Counted from the stretch's first letter, positions 34,570-45,545 are shown. The stretch is DNA of 64,000 bases from an uncultured Treponema sp. (GCA_934667505.1 CAKULY010000009.1:1-64000); one strand, 5' to 3'. Translations and numbers: made by a program. The notes: generated from the letters alone by a model not told the origin.

Positions 34570-35886
34570 ATGAAAAAAGTTTACGGCGTAATTGCTGCTT
34601 TTCTTGCCGCAGTTGCATTTTTGTCATGCAAGGTAGAAAGTTCTGGTGGCGGTGGGGGAGGGACTAGCGAGCCTGAGCCAGAAGTACCTAAATTGACTGG
34701 CATTGATTTTACAGATACAACGCGTCAAAATTTAAATGAAATAAAAGTAGGCGGCACTGTAGAATTACTTTTTCAAGAACTATGGTCGGATGGTTCAACA
34801 AAAGATGTTGCATACAACAGCAGCGATTTTGATATAGTAATAAGTTCTGGAACTGAATTTGTAAAAAAAGACGGCAATTCTATTTCTGCAATAGCGGCAG
34901 GTTCTGTAAAAATAAGTGTTACTTATAAAAATGACTATTCAAAAGACATATCGTTTACAGTTAAAGCCATTCCTGTTGACCAGGTTGTTTTAACAAGCAT
35001 AGCAATAGAGCCACTTAGCACTATTGCTGAAAATGCAAGCAAAGACTTAAAAGTAACCGCAACTTATAGCGATGAAACTACTAAAGATGTTACTTCGCAG
35101 GCAAAGTTTGAATCAAGCGATTCAAGTATAGCCGCAATAGAAGGAACAGCTTTAAAAGGCTTAAAAGAAGGCGAGGTAACTATAAAAGCAACTTTTGAAG
35201 GTAAAACTGCCTCAATTACAGTTAAAGTCTACAAGCCTGTAGAAGGAAAAGTTCTTTCTGAAATAACAATCGCTCCTGCTGCAAAAGAATTAAAGTCTGG
35301 AGAATCTGCAGAATTTACAGTAACTGCAAAGTATTCTAATGGGGATTCTGAAGATGTTACAAGTGTCGCTGAATTTTCATCTGATAAAGAAGATGCAGGT
35401 GCTTTAGAAAAGAATAAGTTTACCGCCGCAAAACTTCCTGAAGATACTTCTGTAAAAATTACTGCAAGCTATGAGTATGAAGGAGTTGAAAAAACAGCGG
35501 CTGCAGCTATTACTGTAAAAAAGGACGAATCTTATTCTTTTGGGACTGGCAATGCAGGATTTAATTTTGGCTCGCAGAGCGCTCTTTCTAAAATAGAAAT
35601 AACATCGGCAAAAACATTGACCAAGGACTCAACTTTAACCTTGAAAACGGAGGCTACTTATTCTAACGGAGATGTTGCAGAAGTTTTCCCTGCTTATGAA
35701 GTAGAAAATGCCGCTGTTTTGGAATTAGACGGCATAACCTTAAAAGCCATTTCTGCAGGAACATCTAAGGTAACTGCGACTTACACAGAGGGCGAAGTTA
35801 CAGAAACCGCAACTGCAACTATTACAGTAACAGAAGGCAGCGGAGATACTGGTTCAGGTGCTATTTCTGTTGATTTTGGTTCTTGA
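34570..35886 (+). CDS. Lipoprotein made of bacterial Ig-like (Big_2) repeats
   Basis: The lipobox is AFLSC (Cys20), followed by a Gly-rich linker. About four Big_2-type repeats come next, each with a TYSDGxxxDVTS-like strand and a final AxITV strand. There is no catalytic motif. The ribosome-binding site is GGAGGA. The second amylase starts 49 bases downstream, and that amylase carries the same kind of repeat, so the two probably act together at the cell surface. Binding of starch or a spacer role is inferred. Confidence 0.78.
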   Translation: MKKVYGVIAAFLAAVAFLSCKVESSGGGGGGTSEPEPEVPKLTGIDFTDTTRQNLNEIKVGGTVELLFQELWSDGSTKDVAYNSSDFDIVISSGTEFVKKDGNSISAIAAGSVKISVTYKNDYSKDISFTVKAIPVDQVVLTSIAIEPLSTIAENASKDLKVTATYSDETTKDVTSQAKFESSDSSIAAIEGTALKGLKEGEVTIKATFEGKTASITVKVYKPVEGKVLSEITIAPAAKELKSGESAEFTVTAKYSNGDSEDVTSVAEFSSDKEDAGALEKNKFTAAKLPEDTSVKITASYEYEGVEKTAAAAITVKKDESYSFGTGNAGFNFGSQSALSKIEITSAKTLTKDSTLTLKTEATYSNGDVAEVFPAYEVENAAVLELDGITLKAISAGTSKVTATYTEGEVTETATATITVTEGSGDTGSGAISVDFGS

Positions 35887-35935
35887 TTATACCTAGTTTC
35901 ATGTAGTTATTTTGTTTATAAAGCTGGAGTTTAAT

Positions 35936-38900
35936 ATGATAAAAAAAATTACAAAAATTCTAAGCGCATTTTCCTTAGGCTTTGCGCTTTTGTTTACAGG
36001 TTGTAATAACATTATAGAAGAATATAATAGGCAAAGTTCGGAGTATGGAACTTTGATTTATGGAGAGCAGGAAGGCGAATACCGCGCGCTAAATGTTGAC
36101 AGCGTAAAATACGCCGTGCTTTCTGTCAGCGGAAGCGGAATAGATACGCCCCTAAAATCTGACGTAGTGCAGGTAAAAAACGGACGCGGCTCTGCAAAAA
36201 TTGACAGAATTCCAGTTGGAAAAAACCGCATCATTACAGTTCAAGGTTATTCTGATAGCGGTACAACAAAAGTTTCTGATGCAGTTCTGCGTGCAGTGGT
36301 GGATATTAACTCTGGCGTTAATAACTTGCCTATAGTTGACTGGACAACTAGCCGCAAAGGCTACATTTACAATGCTCTTCTTGAAAGCGGCGAGAATATT
36401 GGAAGCCTTTCTGCTGCGGAAATTGAGGCTATTGACAAGGCAACTCCTGACTGCGACGCAACAAATATCAATCTTAGCCTTTTTGTAGAAGACTTTAAGA
36501 AAGGTTACAGCAATTTGAAAGAGTCTTCTGCATATATTCTTAGCGTAGAAAAAACTTTAAATCGTTTGATTGTTGAAAAAGCCGCTTCTTCTACGGAAAG
36601 CGCGCCTGCATTTACTGCGACTGCACACTATTCAGACGGACCAAATGAAGATGTAACAAGTTCTGCAACTTGGAATTCAACTGAAACTGCGGTGGCAACT
36701 GTAATCGGCGGAAAAGTTACACTTGTTGAGGCTGGAAAAACCGTTGTAAGCGCAAGTTACACTTTTGGCGGTGTTACAAAAACCGGCGCAAAACAGACTG
36801 TTACGGTAACTGCACAAGGCGGAACGATTGATAAGGTTTATTTAGTTCCAAACTCAAATTGGACACAAGCAGGTGCGACCTTTGAAGCTTATATGTGGAA
36901 TGGTGCTACAAACAATTTTGTTGTTATGACAAAAGATGGAGATAAATATGTTGCAGATTGTGACCGTTCTAAATATACAAATATTATATTCCTTAGATGT
37001 GATCCTTCTAAAGCAGCAAATTCTTGGAATAATGTTTGGAACAGAGCCGCAGAACAGACTATTCCTACTGATAAAGATACTTTTACTATAGATGAGGGGC
37101 AGTGGGGAGATTCAAGTGATACTGGTACAGGGGCAAGTGGAAAATGGGCGTTAAAAGGTTCATACTCAGGCGGTTCTCTTTCTGCAGCAATTAATTCAGA
37201 AGCAGTTACTGACCCGGTTTCGCCAACAGTAACAATTACTCCAGCCAGCGGTGATATTTCATTAAGCGGTTCAATAAAAGTTACTTTCACAGACGGAAAC
37301 GACACAATTTCATCAGCAAAAGTTACAATTAACGGAACTTCTTATGACATGGGAACAACTGCCACAACATTTACAAAATCTGTAAAAGATTTAGGAATTA
37401 CCACAGGCGGAACTTCAATCATAGTTTCTGCAACAGTAACAAACGGCGAAGGCACAGCAACAGCAAACGCAACATTAACAACTGCGGACACTCCAACAGT
37501 TGTTGATACGTTTACTTGGAAAAATGCACTTATCTACTTTGTAATTCAAGACCGTTTCTATGATGGAGATTCTTCAAACAATAATAGTTATGGTCGTATG
37601 TCTAAAGACGATTTAGGAAGTTCAATCGGAACATTCCATGGCGGCGATATAAAAGGTCTTACAGAAAAACTTGATTATATTAATGATTTGGGTGTAAACG
37701 CAATTTGGATTACAGCACCTTATGAACAGGCACACGGTTGGTGTGGCGGTGGTTCTAATGGAGATTTCGCACATTATGCATACCATGGATATTATCCGCT
37801 TGACTACACGATGATGGATAAAAATATGGGAACTGTAGAAGAATTCCGTACTTTTGTAACTGAATGTCATAAACGTGGAATCCGTGTTGTAATGGATGTT
37901 GTAATGAACCATACTGGATATTTGACGTTGCAAGATTGTCAGGATTATGGGGTGGATATTTTTACAAGTTCATATTCTGGTGGAAAATCAACTGATATGG
38001 GATTCAAAATAGGTTCTGACGGTAGTACATATCATAAACATCATGATAAAATTGATTATAACGGACACAATGATGGTTGGGCTAAATGGTGGGGGTCTTC
38101 TTGGATTCGTGCAGGCGTTCCGGGATATACTGCCGGAGGTACTGATGATTTGACAAAAAATCTTGATAATCTACCGGATGTAAAAACCGAAAGTACAACA
38201 GCTCAAACTGTTGCTCCTATTCTGCAGACAAAATGGGGAAAAGAATCAAGCGGTTATGATAACTGGATTATTCCGGCTGCTAAATCATTGCGTTCAACAT
38301 CATCTACAAATGCTCCTGTTGTTTGGATTGAAAAATGGCTTGCTGCTTGGGTAGAAGAATTTGGAATTGACGGTTTCCGATGTGATACAGCAAAACATGT
38401 TGATATGTATCGTTGGAATGAATTAAAAAATCTTTGTAAAACAGCACTTGCAAATTGGAGAAATTCTTCACGTGCTGATGAATATGCAAAAGGTTGGGAT
38501 GAAGATTTCTGGATGACAGGTGAAGCTTTCGGTTGGAAAAAAGGTGACAATTCGTCTTGGTTTAACAATGGTTTTGATTCTATGATTGACTTTACTGTTG
38601 CAGGAACAAGCGGAATGAAAAGTTATTCTCCAAATCTTCCTAAATGGGAAAATCGTTTAGGTGATTCGCAGGCTTTGCTTTATATTTCAAGCCATGATAC
38701 AGGTTTAGGACGTGCTTCTAATCAGACAGAACTTGGAACATCATTTGTTTTAATGCCGGGCTTAGTTCAGATTTATTACGGTGATGAAACAGCTCGTCCG
38801 TTTGGTGATACCGGTTCAGATGAAAATCAAGGAACACGTTCAGACTTTAATTGGTCAGCATCTACTGGTGCAACTGCAAAACACTGGGGCAAAGTCGGAA

Positions 38901-39181
38901 CATTCCGTAAGTTCAATCCTGCTGTTGGTGCTGGAACTGGTTCGGCTACAAAACGTAGTTACAGCGGTTCAGCTGGCGAAAGCAAGGTTGCAATTGGAAT
39001 CAGCGGAACTAGCGTTGACGTAAGCGGTTTGTTCAGTGATGGAACTACAGTTTACAACTGGTACGACGGAAGCTCTGCAACTGTAAGCGGCGGAAAAGTT
39101 ACTTCGTTTGCTGGCGGAACTACAAGCCAGCCAATCCTTGTAAGTGACAAAAATCCTGCCGTCTACGGTGTAACATTCTAG
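35936..39181 (+). CDS. Second surface GH13 alpha-amylase lipoprotein
   Basis: The lipobox is LLFTGC (Cys23). The N-terminal ~170 residues match the other amylase's N-terminal module, including IPVGKNRIITVQGYS. A Big_2-like repeat (AHYSDGPNEDVTSSATW), a starch-binding-like segment and another Ig-like segment follow. The GH13 domain has all conserved regions: DVVMNH (Asp654), FRCDTAKH (nucleophile Asp817), TGEAF (Glu863) and SHDTG (Asp921). The start at 35936 follows a TGGAG site; 35912 is less likely. It would hydrolyse alpha-1,4-glucans outside the cytoplasm. A strong terminator ends the unit. Confidence 0.9.
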   Translation: MIKKITKILSAFSLGFALLFTGCNNIIEEYNRQSSEYGTLIYGEQEGEYRALNVDSVKYAVLSVSGSGIDTPLKSDVVQVKNGRGSAKIDRIPVGKNRIITVQGYSDSGTTKVSDAVLRAVVDINSGVNNLPIVDWTTSRKGYIYNALLESGENIGSLSAAEIEAIDKATPDCDATNINLSLFVEDFKKGYSNLKESSAYILSVEKTLNRLIVEKAASSTESAPAFTATAHYSDGPNEDVTSSATWNSTETAVATVIGGKVTLVEAGKTVVSASYTFGGVTKTGAKQTVTVTAQGGTIDKVYLVPNSNWTQAGATFEAYMWNGATNNFVVMTKDGDKYVADCDRSKYTNIIFLRCDPSKAANSWNNVWNRAAEQTIPTDKDTFTIDEGQWGDSSDTGTGASGKWALKGSYSGGSLSAAINSEAVTDPVSPTVTITPASGDISLSGSIKVTFTDGNDTISSAKVTINGTSYDMGTTATTFTKSVKDLGITTGGTSIIVSATVTNGEGTATANATLTTADTPTVVDTFTWKNALIYFVIQDRFYDGDSSNNNSYGRMSKDDLGSSIGTFHGGDIKGLTEKLDYINDLGVNAIWITAPYEQAHGWCGGGSNGDFAHYAYHGYYPLDYTMMDKNMGTVEEFRTFVTECHKRGIRVVMDVVMNHTGYLTLQDCQDYGVDIFTSSYSGGKSTDMGFKIGSDGSTYHKHHDKIDYNGHNDGWAKWWGSSWIRAGVPGYTAGGTDDLTKNLDNLPDVKTESTTAQTVAPILQTKWGKESSGYDNWIIPAAKSLRSTSSTNAPVVWIEKWLAAWVEEFGIDGFRCDTAKHVDMYRWNELKNLCKTALANWRNSSRADEYAKGWDEDFWMTGEAFGWKKGDNSSWFNNGFDSMIDFTVAGTSGMKSYSPNLPKWENRLGDSQALLYISSHDTGLGRASNQTELGTSFVLMPGLVQIYYGDETARPFGDTGSDENQGTRSDFNWSASTGATAKHWGKVGTFRKFNPAVGAGTGSATKRSYSGSAGESKVAIGISGTSVDVSGLFSDGTTVYNWYDGSSATVSGGKVTSFAGGTTSQPILVSDKNPAVYGVTF

Positions 39182-39212
39182 TTTAATTAACTTATTGGAA
39201 GAAATTAGGCTG

Positions 39213-39255
39213 CCAGCCTGCAAAGTGAATTAGCTTTGCAGGCTGGTATTTTTTT
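39213..39255 (+). terminator. Terminator after the second amylase gene
   Basis: A 13-bp perfect stem (39213-39225 with 39234-39246; CCAGCCTGCAAAG arm), an eight-base loop and a T-rich tail form a strong Rho-independent terminator. Confidence 0.92.
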
Positions 39256-39342
39256 GTCATTGCCCGGCTTGGCTGGCAGTCTTCTTGCGGGCGCGTGCTT
39301 TTGCAGGTGCCATTGCGTCAGATTTTGCGCTTTGCAAAATGC

Positions 39343-39371
39343 TTGTGTAGTAAAAAAAAATGCACTATACT
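39343..39371 (+). promoter_or_regulatory. gdhA promoter
   Basis: TTGTGT (39343-39348) and TATACT (39366-39371) are spaced by 17 bases. A nine-T run follows the -10 box. The leader includes an AAAGGAG ribosome-binding site (39401-39407) before the ATG at 39417. Confidence 0.65.
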
Positions 39372-39410
39372 TTTTTTTTAGTAGCAATTTTTTTGTTGCG
39401 AAAGGAGTAA

Positions 39411-40763
<1,353 letters not shown>

Positions 40764-40820
40764 TAGAAACTGCATAATTTTGAGCTTAAAATATATTTTC
40801 CTAAATGCTTAAGTTAGATT

Positions 40821-40868
40821 AGGTTGCTTAATGTCTTTTAATTAAATCATTAGGCAGCCTTATTTTTT
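40821..40868 (+). terminator. gdhA terminator
   Basis: A 13-pair stem with G-U wobbles (40821-40833 with 40848-40860) is followed by TTATTTTTTT. It lies about 60 bases past the gdhA stop. Confidence 0.85.
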
Positions 40869-40936
40869 TATATTTTTGCTATAGTTTTTGTTTTTCAAAA
40901 CTGCCGCTTTGTGATAGAATAGATTTACGCGGAATT

Positions 40937-42271
40937 ATGTTTAACAAAGATTATTCACTTTCTACATCTAAAGAATATGGTCCTCATCAGCTTTTAAATG
41001 CCGGGCAAATACTGACAATAATTATGCGCATGATTTATAAATGCAATGATTCTGTCGGGCTGGATTGCTGCCGGGCGGCTTATGTTGCTATGGAGCTGAC
41101 CAAACAAGTAGATTGGGATGACCGCATAAATCTTCAAAACGTAGTTCTTCTTTCAATTTTAAAAGTGGCGGGCTTTTATCATTTTGATACAGAAAGCAAG
41201 GTGGACATTTCAACTCTTTCTTCAGTTCAGTTAAAAGAGCGTTACGTTTATTCTTATGTTTATATAAAAAATCTTACTCCAATAGGAAATCTTGCTCAAA
41301 CTCTTTTGTTTTATAATACCAAGTACAATTCGGGAATTGCTCAAAGAGTCGTTCAGATGGAATACGCTTCTATAGTTTTTGCAGCGGAACGAATTGTTCA
41401 AATGTTAAAGGCGACTAATTTTGATTATACTGATTCTGATTTTAATCGTTATGGCTTGCAAAATTTTAATCAGAAATATATAGAAATATTTAAAGCCTTG
41501 GATTACAACCGCCTCATAAGCAATGCGTTAAAGCCTCAAAAAAGTAAAGATGGTTCTGTTCATTACGAATGTTTTGACTATCTTGAAAAGCTCCTTAAGA
41601 AGTTTGAATACAGCGAAGAAGAAACAAACCAGCTTTTTAAACTTATGATTGTAATTCTTGACTTTAAAAGCACTGTTACGGTTTGGCATACAATTCATAC
41701 CGCAAGCTACGCGGTTTCTTTGGGAAAGTATTACGGCTGCGATGCGACTGAGATTAACAAATTGTTTACGGCAGGAGTTTTGCACGATATTGGAAAAATT
41801 ATGATTCCTCGCGCAATCCTTGAATTTCCTGGAAAACTTAGCCGCTGGGAATACAAAGTTGTTCAGCGTCATGTGGATTTTACCAAAGAGCTTATAAAAG
41901 ACGTTGTTCCAGAAGAAATTTGCAATATGGCTGTTCGCCATCACGAAAAATTGAACGGTTTAGGCTATCCTTTAGGCCTTTCTGCCGCTCAGCTTACAAA
42001 ATTAGACAGAATTATAGAAGTCGCAGACATTTTAAGCGCCCTTGTAGACAGGCGTTCCTATAAACTAGGTTTTAACGAAGATGAAGTTTTAAAAATATTT
42101 GCCCAAATGGTGGAAAAAGGCGAGCTTGATGGAAGCATAACAGAATTTGTTACAGATTGCTTTGAGCTTCTTCAGGTAAGCCGCGACAGGTACAGCGCTC
42201 TTTTAGCTCTTCCTATAGGTACGGTTATTGTAGAATATCAGGAAGAAATGGATGCCGCCGAAGCGGTATGA
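40937..42271 (+). CDS. HD-GYP-type cyclic-di-GMP phosphodiesterase
   Basis: The 444-residue protein has a C-terminal HD-GYP domain: HTIHTASYAV, the metal pair His283-Asp284 in LHDIGKIMIP, and HHEKLNGLGYP (335-345). The GYP signature is intact, although the usual DG ahead of it reads NG. The N-terminal ~230 residues are helical with no known sensor domain. It should linearise cyclic di-GMP and so oppose PilZ-mediated effects. A promoter-like TAGAAT box and GCGGA site precede the ATG. HU follows after 13 bases. Confidence 0.82.
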   Translation: MFNKDYSLSTSKEYGPHQLLNAGQILTIIMRMIYKCNDSVGLDCCRAAYVAMELTKQVDWDDRINLQNVVLLSILKVAGFYHFDTESKVDISTLSSVQLKERYVYSYVYIKNLTPIGNLAQTLLFYNTKYNSGIAQRVVQMEYASIVFAAERIVQMLKATNFDYTDSDFNRYGLQNFNQKYIEIFKALDYNRLISNALKPQKSKDGSVHYECFDYLEKLLKKFEYSEEETNQLFKLMIVILDFKSTVTVWHTIHTASYAVSLGKYYGCDATEINKLFTAGVLHDIGKIMIPRAILEFPGKLSRWEYKVVQRHVDFTKELIKDVVPEEICNMAVRHHEKLNGLGYPLGLSAAQLTKLDRIIEVADILSALVDRRSYKLGFNEDEVLKIFAQMVEKGELDGSITEFVTDCFELLQVSRDRYSALLALPIGTVIVEYQEEMDAAEAV

Positions 42272-42284
42272 TTCGAGGTGTTTT

Positions 42285-42560
42285 ATGACAAAGCAAGAGA
42301 TTATTGCGCAAATGTCTTTAGAACTGGGAATTACAAAAAAGCAATGCAATGAAACTCTGAATCAAATGCTGGAATGTATTGTAGAGGCTTTGGAAACTGG
42401 CAAAAAGTTTTGTCAGCCAGGCTTTGGAACTTTTAAAACTGTGGATTATTCGCAGCGGGTGGGCACAAATCCTGTTTCTTCACAAAAGATGGTCTATCCA
42501 AAAAAACGCAGGTTGAAGTTTAAGGTTTCGGAAAAATTCAAGGAAGAAATAAATGAATGA
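42285..42560 (+). CDS. HU/IHF-family DNA-binding protein
   Basis: This 91-residue protein has the HU fold pattern: an N-terminal helix pair (KQEIIAQMSLELGITKKQCNE), GFGTFKTV and the arm region VGTNPVSSQKMVYPKKRRLKF. The start at 42285 has a GAGGTG site. It overlaps the next gene, which begins with another HU domain, by eight bases. The two gene products may form heterodimers; that is inference. Confidence 0.88.
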   Translation: MTKQEIIAQMSLELGITKKQCNETLNQMLECIVEALETGKKFCQPGFGTFKTVDYSQRVGTNPVSSQKMVYPKKRRLKFKVSEKFKEEINE

Positions 42561-43689
42561 ATTTCTTACGCAGAGTCAGCTTGCCGAAAAACTAGTTCAG
42601 CGGACAGGTGTTAGCCTTGATGTTGCAAAAAAATTTTCTTCTGTCTTTTTTACAATCGTAAAAACTGGTCTTAAAAATTCTACTTCGTTTTCTGTTTATA
42701 ATTTTGGTACTTTTAAAAAAACTTGGATAGAAGATTCTGTTGGAATAAATCCTTCTTCTGGCGAAAAAATAGATATTCCTGCGCATTGGCGCATAAAGTT
42801 TGTGCCGTCTGCTGCCGTTGCAAAAAGAATAAACCGTCCTTATGCGCACTTAAAACCAAGGGTTGCAACTGAAAAAGATTTAAAAAATCCGACGCTTACA
42901 ACTTCGATGCCGAGCGCGGCTAATGAAAACAACTTGGATGCAAATAATTTGGACGGCGATGAAGAAGAGTTCTTTTATACTTCTGCGCAATACGAAAATC
43001 CTGCTGAAAATAAAAAAAATAGATTTTGGCTAAAGATTTTGGGTCTAGGAGCGGTTGCTCTTCTTTTGTTAGCCTTTTTGATTTCTATTTTTGCAAGAAG
43101 CTGTTCTTCTTCAAAAGATTCAAAAGAAAAATTGCCAAAAACTCCTGTAAAAAAGGAAAGTAATTCTAAAGTTGATTCAGAAAAAACTCTGCAAGAAGCT
43201 GGGAGCGGAAAAGAGCCAAAAAATGCAGAAAATGCTCAGGATGCTGAAGAAAATGCAGAACTTGCGCAGGCACAGAGGCTTTTTGAATACTATGTTGTAA
43301 AAACCGGCTCAGATTATCACAGCATTGCCCAGGAAATTTATGGGAACAGGCATCTTTGGCCAGTTCTTTACAGCTGTAACAAAAATTCTAATCCAGATCC
43401 AGACTTTGTTGCGTCTTATTCAAATATAAAAATCCCGGAACTTCCGCAAAACCAGGAAGAAAAAAATAGAATTATAGAAAAGGCGGTTCTTGAAGCGTAT
43501 AACGGCTATCTTCTTATGTGCGAAAAGGAAAGCGAAAGTCCTAAAAATGAAAAACGCCACCGCCTTGCAGTAAGGACACTTGTTAGCGGCGAAATTTTAG
43601 TCCCCGGATTTATTGACAAAAACAACAATAGAATTCTTCCGGAATATGCGCTGATGGCTAAAAATATTGCAAGCCATCAGTACAGGTAG
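42553..43689 (+). CDS. HU DNA-binding domain - transmembrane - LysM-like fusion
   Basis: Residues 1-95 form an HU/IHF domain (LAEKLVQRTGVSLDVAKKF, NFGTFKKTW, GINPSSGEKIDIPAHW). A basic and acidic linker leads to one strong membrane helix (about 160-181), then a charged linker. A LysM-like segment (YYVVKTGSDYHSIAQEIYG...KIPEL, about 247-296) and a C-terminal tail end the protein. In the expected topology, the HU end lies in the cytoplasm on DNA and the LysM end reaches peptidoglycan. That would link nucleoid and cell wall. It is co-transcribed with HU and the HD-GYP gene. The stop directly abuts the convergent argS stop. Confidence 0.8.
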   Translation: MNEFLTQSQLAEKLVQRTGVSLDVAKKFSSVFFTIVKTGLKNSTSFSVYNFGTFKKTWIEDSVGINPSSGEKIDIPAHWRIKFVPSAAVAKRINRPYAHLKPRVATEKDLKNPTLTTSMPSAANENNLDANNLDGDEEEFFYTSAQYENPAENKKNRFWLKILGLGAVALLLLAFLISIFARSCSSSKDSKEKLPKTPVKKESNSKVDSEKTLQEAGSGKEPKNAENAQDAEENAELAQAQRLFEYYVVKTGSDYHSIAQEIYGNRHLWPVLYSCNKNSNPDPDFVASYSNIKIPELPQNQEEKNRIIEKAVLEAYNGYLLMCEKESESPKNEKRHRLAVRTLVSGEILVPGFIDKNNNRILPEYALMAKNIASHQYR

Positions 43690-45429
43690 TTACATTTTTT
43701 CTATTACGGCGACGCCAAGCAAGTACATTCCCTTGGCAAGGACTTTGCTAACGTAGTCAGAAATCGCAAGCCTGGATTCCAAAATGGAATTGTCGCTTTC
43801 TGTTAAAACAGGATACTTTTCATAAAAAGAATGGTAGTTAGAAGCTAGGTCGTAAAGATATGCGCAAAGCCTGTGAGGCTCGTAGGTTTTTGCGGCTTGC
43901 TGAACAACGCTTCCTAAGTACATGCATTTTTTTGCAAGACGTTTTTCGTCATCGCTTGCGATTTTGTGCAATTCGCACTTTTTGCCCCTGGCAAGCGCCT
44001 TGGAAATAAGCGCCCGGCAGCGAACATAAGCGTTTTGAATGTAAGGCGCGGTGTTTCCATCAAATGCAAGCATTCGGTCCCAGTTGAATATGTAATCCTT
44101 TATTCTGTCGCAAGAAAGGTCTGCATACTTTATCGCGCTAATTCCAATCGCCCTTGAAAGTTCTTTTAAGGCGTCTTTGTCTGCATCCGGATTTTTTTCT
44201 AGTAAAATTTCCCTTGCTCTTTCTTCTGCTTCGTCAAGCAAACTTGAAAGTGTTACAGTTTCGCCTGAGCGGGTCTTAAAAGGCTTTCCGTCCTGTCCTA
44301 GAACTGAACCAAAGGAAACATGGGTAAGTTCCACAGAATCGTCGCAAATTCCTGCATCGCGGGCTGCCTGAAAAAGCATTGCAAAGTGCATTTTTTGCCT
44401 TGTGTCTGTAACGTAGATTAATTTTTTTGCTTTAAGAACGTTTGCCCTGTAGTCAAGAGCGGTAACATCGGTCGCATCGTAGCCAAAGCCTCCGTCGCTC
44501 TTTCGTAAAATTAAAGGGACAGGCTCGCCGTCGCGTCCTTGAAATCCCTGAGGGAAAAGGCACACTGCTCCGTTTGAAACTTTTGCTTTTCCCTGTTCAA
44601 GAAGTTTTTCCGCTTCGGAGTTTAGTTTGTCGTTGTAAAAACTTTCGCCCTTGTAGTCTTCGTCGCAAAGAAGAACACCCATTCTTTTGTACATCCAGTC
44701 AAAGTGCTTTTTAGATTCGTCTGTAAGAGCCTTCCATAGGTCAATGGATTCTTTGTCGCCGCTTTGGATTTTTACAACTCTTTGGTGGGAGCGTTCCGCA
44801 AAGTCCGGGTCGGAATCAAACTTTACTTTTGATTCTTTGTAAAGCGCGTTTAGGTCGCTGATTGTGTGCTCAGAAGAGTCTTTCCAGCCTAAATCTATAA
44901 GGTGTTCAATCAACATTCCAAATTGAGTTCCCCAGTCGCCTATGTGGTTCTGGCGGACTACATCGTAGCCTAGCTGACCAAGGATTCTAGCAATTGAGTC
45001 CCCGATTATTGTTGAGCGCAGGTGACCGACGTGCATTTCTTTTGCAATGTTCGGGCTTGAATAGTCAATAACGACTTTTTCATTGTCTTTGCAAGCGGGA
45101 ATTCCTAATTTTTCGTCCTTGTAGACTTCTGCTGCTTTAGAAAAAACGTAATCCTTTGAAACTACAAAGTTTATGAATCCAGGTTTTAGAACTTCGATTT
45201 TTTCTATTGTGCTGCCGCAGTCAAGCGACGAGGCGAGCTGGGTGGCAAGTTCCATAGGGGCTTTGCGCAGCTGCTTTGAAAGCGTAAATGAAATATTTGA
45301 CTGATAGTCACCAAAGTTTTCGTTGTTAGTTTCAGTAACATATTCTTTTGAAAGGTCTAAATCAATGCTGAATGTCTTTTTTACTCCAGCAAGTACAATA
45401 CTGTTAAGATCCTGAATTATTGTTTTCAT
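43690..45429 (-). CDS. argS: Arginyl-tRNA synthetase
   Basis: ArgRS charges tRNA-Arg in the cytoplasm. The 579-residue class I enzyme has an N-terminal tRNA-recognition domain (NENFGDYQSN), the HIGH-type motif HVGHLRSTIIGDS with SSPNIAKEM just before it, and the C-terminal anticodon-binding domain ending YLLGVAVIEKM. The expected size and motif order leave little doubt. Its stop codon touches that of the convergent HU-LysM gene, with no terminator between them. Confidence 0.96.
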   Translation of the reverse strand: MKTIIQDLNSIVLAGVKKTFSIDLDLSKEYVTETNNENFGDYQSNISFTLSKQLRKAPMELATQLASSLDCGSTIEKIEVLKPGFINFVVSKDYVFSKAAEVYKDEKLGIPACKDNEKVVIDYSSPNIAKEMHVGHLRSTIIGDSIARILGQLGYDVVRQNHIGDWGTQFGMLIEHLIDLGWKDSSEHTISDLNALYKESKVKFDSDPDFAERSHQRVVKIQSGDKESIDLWKALTDESKKHFDWMYKRMGVLLCDEDYKGESFYNDKLNSEAEKLLEQGKAKVSNGAVCLFPQGFQGRDGEPVPLILRKSDGGFGYDATDVTALDYRANVLKAKKLIYVTDTRQKMHFAMLFQAARDAGICDDSVELTHVSFGSVLGQDGKPFKTRSGETVTLSSLLDEAEERAREILLEKNPDADKDALKELSRAIGISAIKYADLSCDRIKDYIFNWDRMLAFDGNTAPYIQNAYVRCRALISKALARGKKCELHKIASDDEKRLAKKCMYLGSVVQQAAKTYEPHRLCAYLYDLASNYHSFYEKYPVLTESDNSILESRLAISDYVSKVLAKGMYLLGVAVIEKM

Positions 45430-45516
45430 GCTTTTATATTACAGTAAAAATAACGTCTGTTCAATTAAGAGTATATATAGAAAGAAAAAGTTTGTTCAAG
45501 TTTTTTTGCAATATGT

Positions 45517-45545
45517 TTGACCTACTCATTCTTTTGGTGTAAAAT
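45517..45545 (+). promoter_or_regulatory. Promoter of the STAS gene
   Basis: TTGACC (45517-45522) and TAAAAT (45540-45545) are spaced by 17 bases. A leader of about 40 bases with GGGAG at 45580 precedes the ATG at 45593. Confidence 0.6.

Noticed and set aside
34343..34627. Minus-strand open frame of 94 codons upstream of the Ig-like lipoprotein gene
   Set aside because: It overlaps the promoter, leader and coding start of the + strand gene, has no ribosome-binding site and reads as low-complexity, hydrophobic sequence. It is best explained as a shadow.
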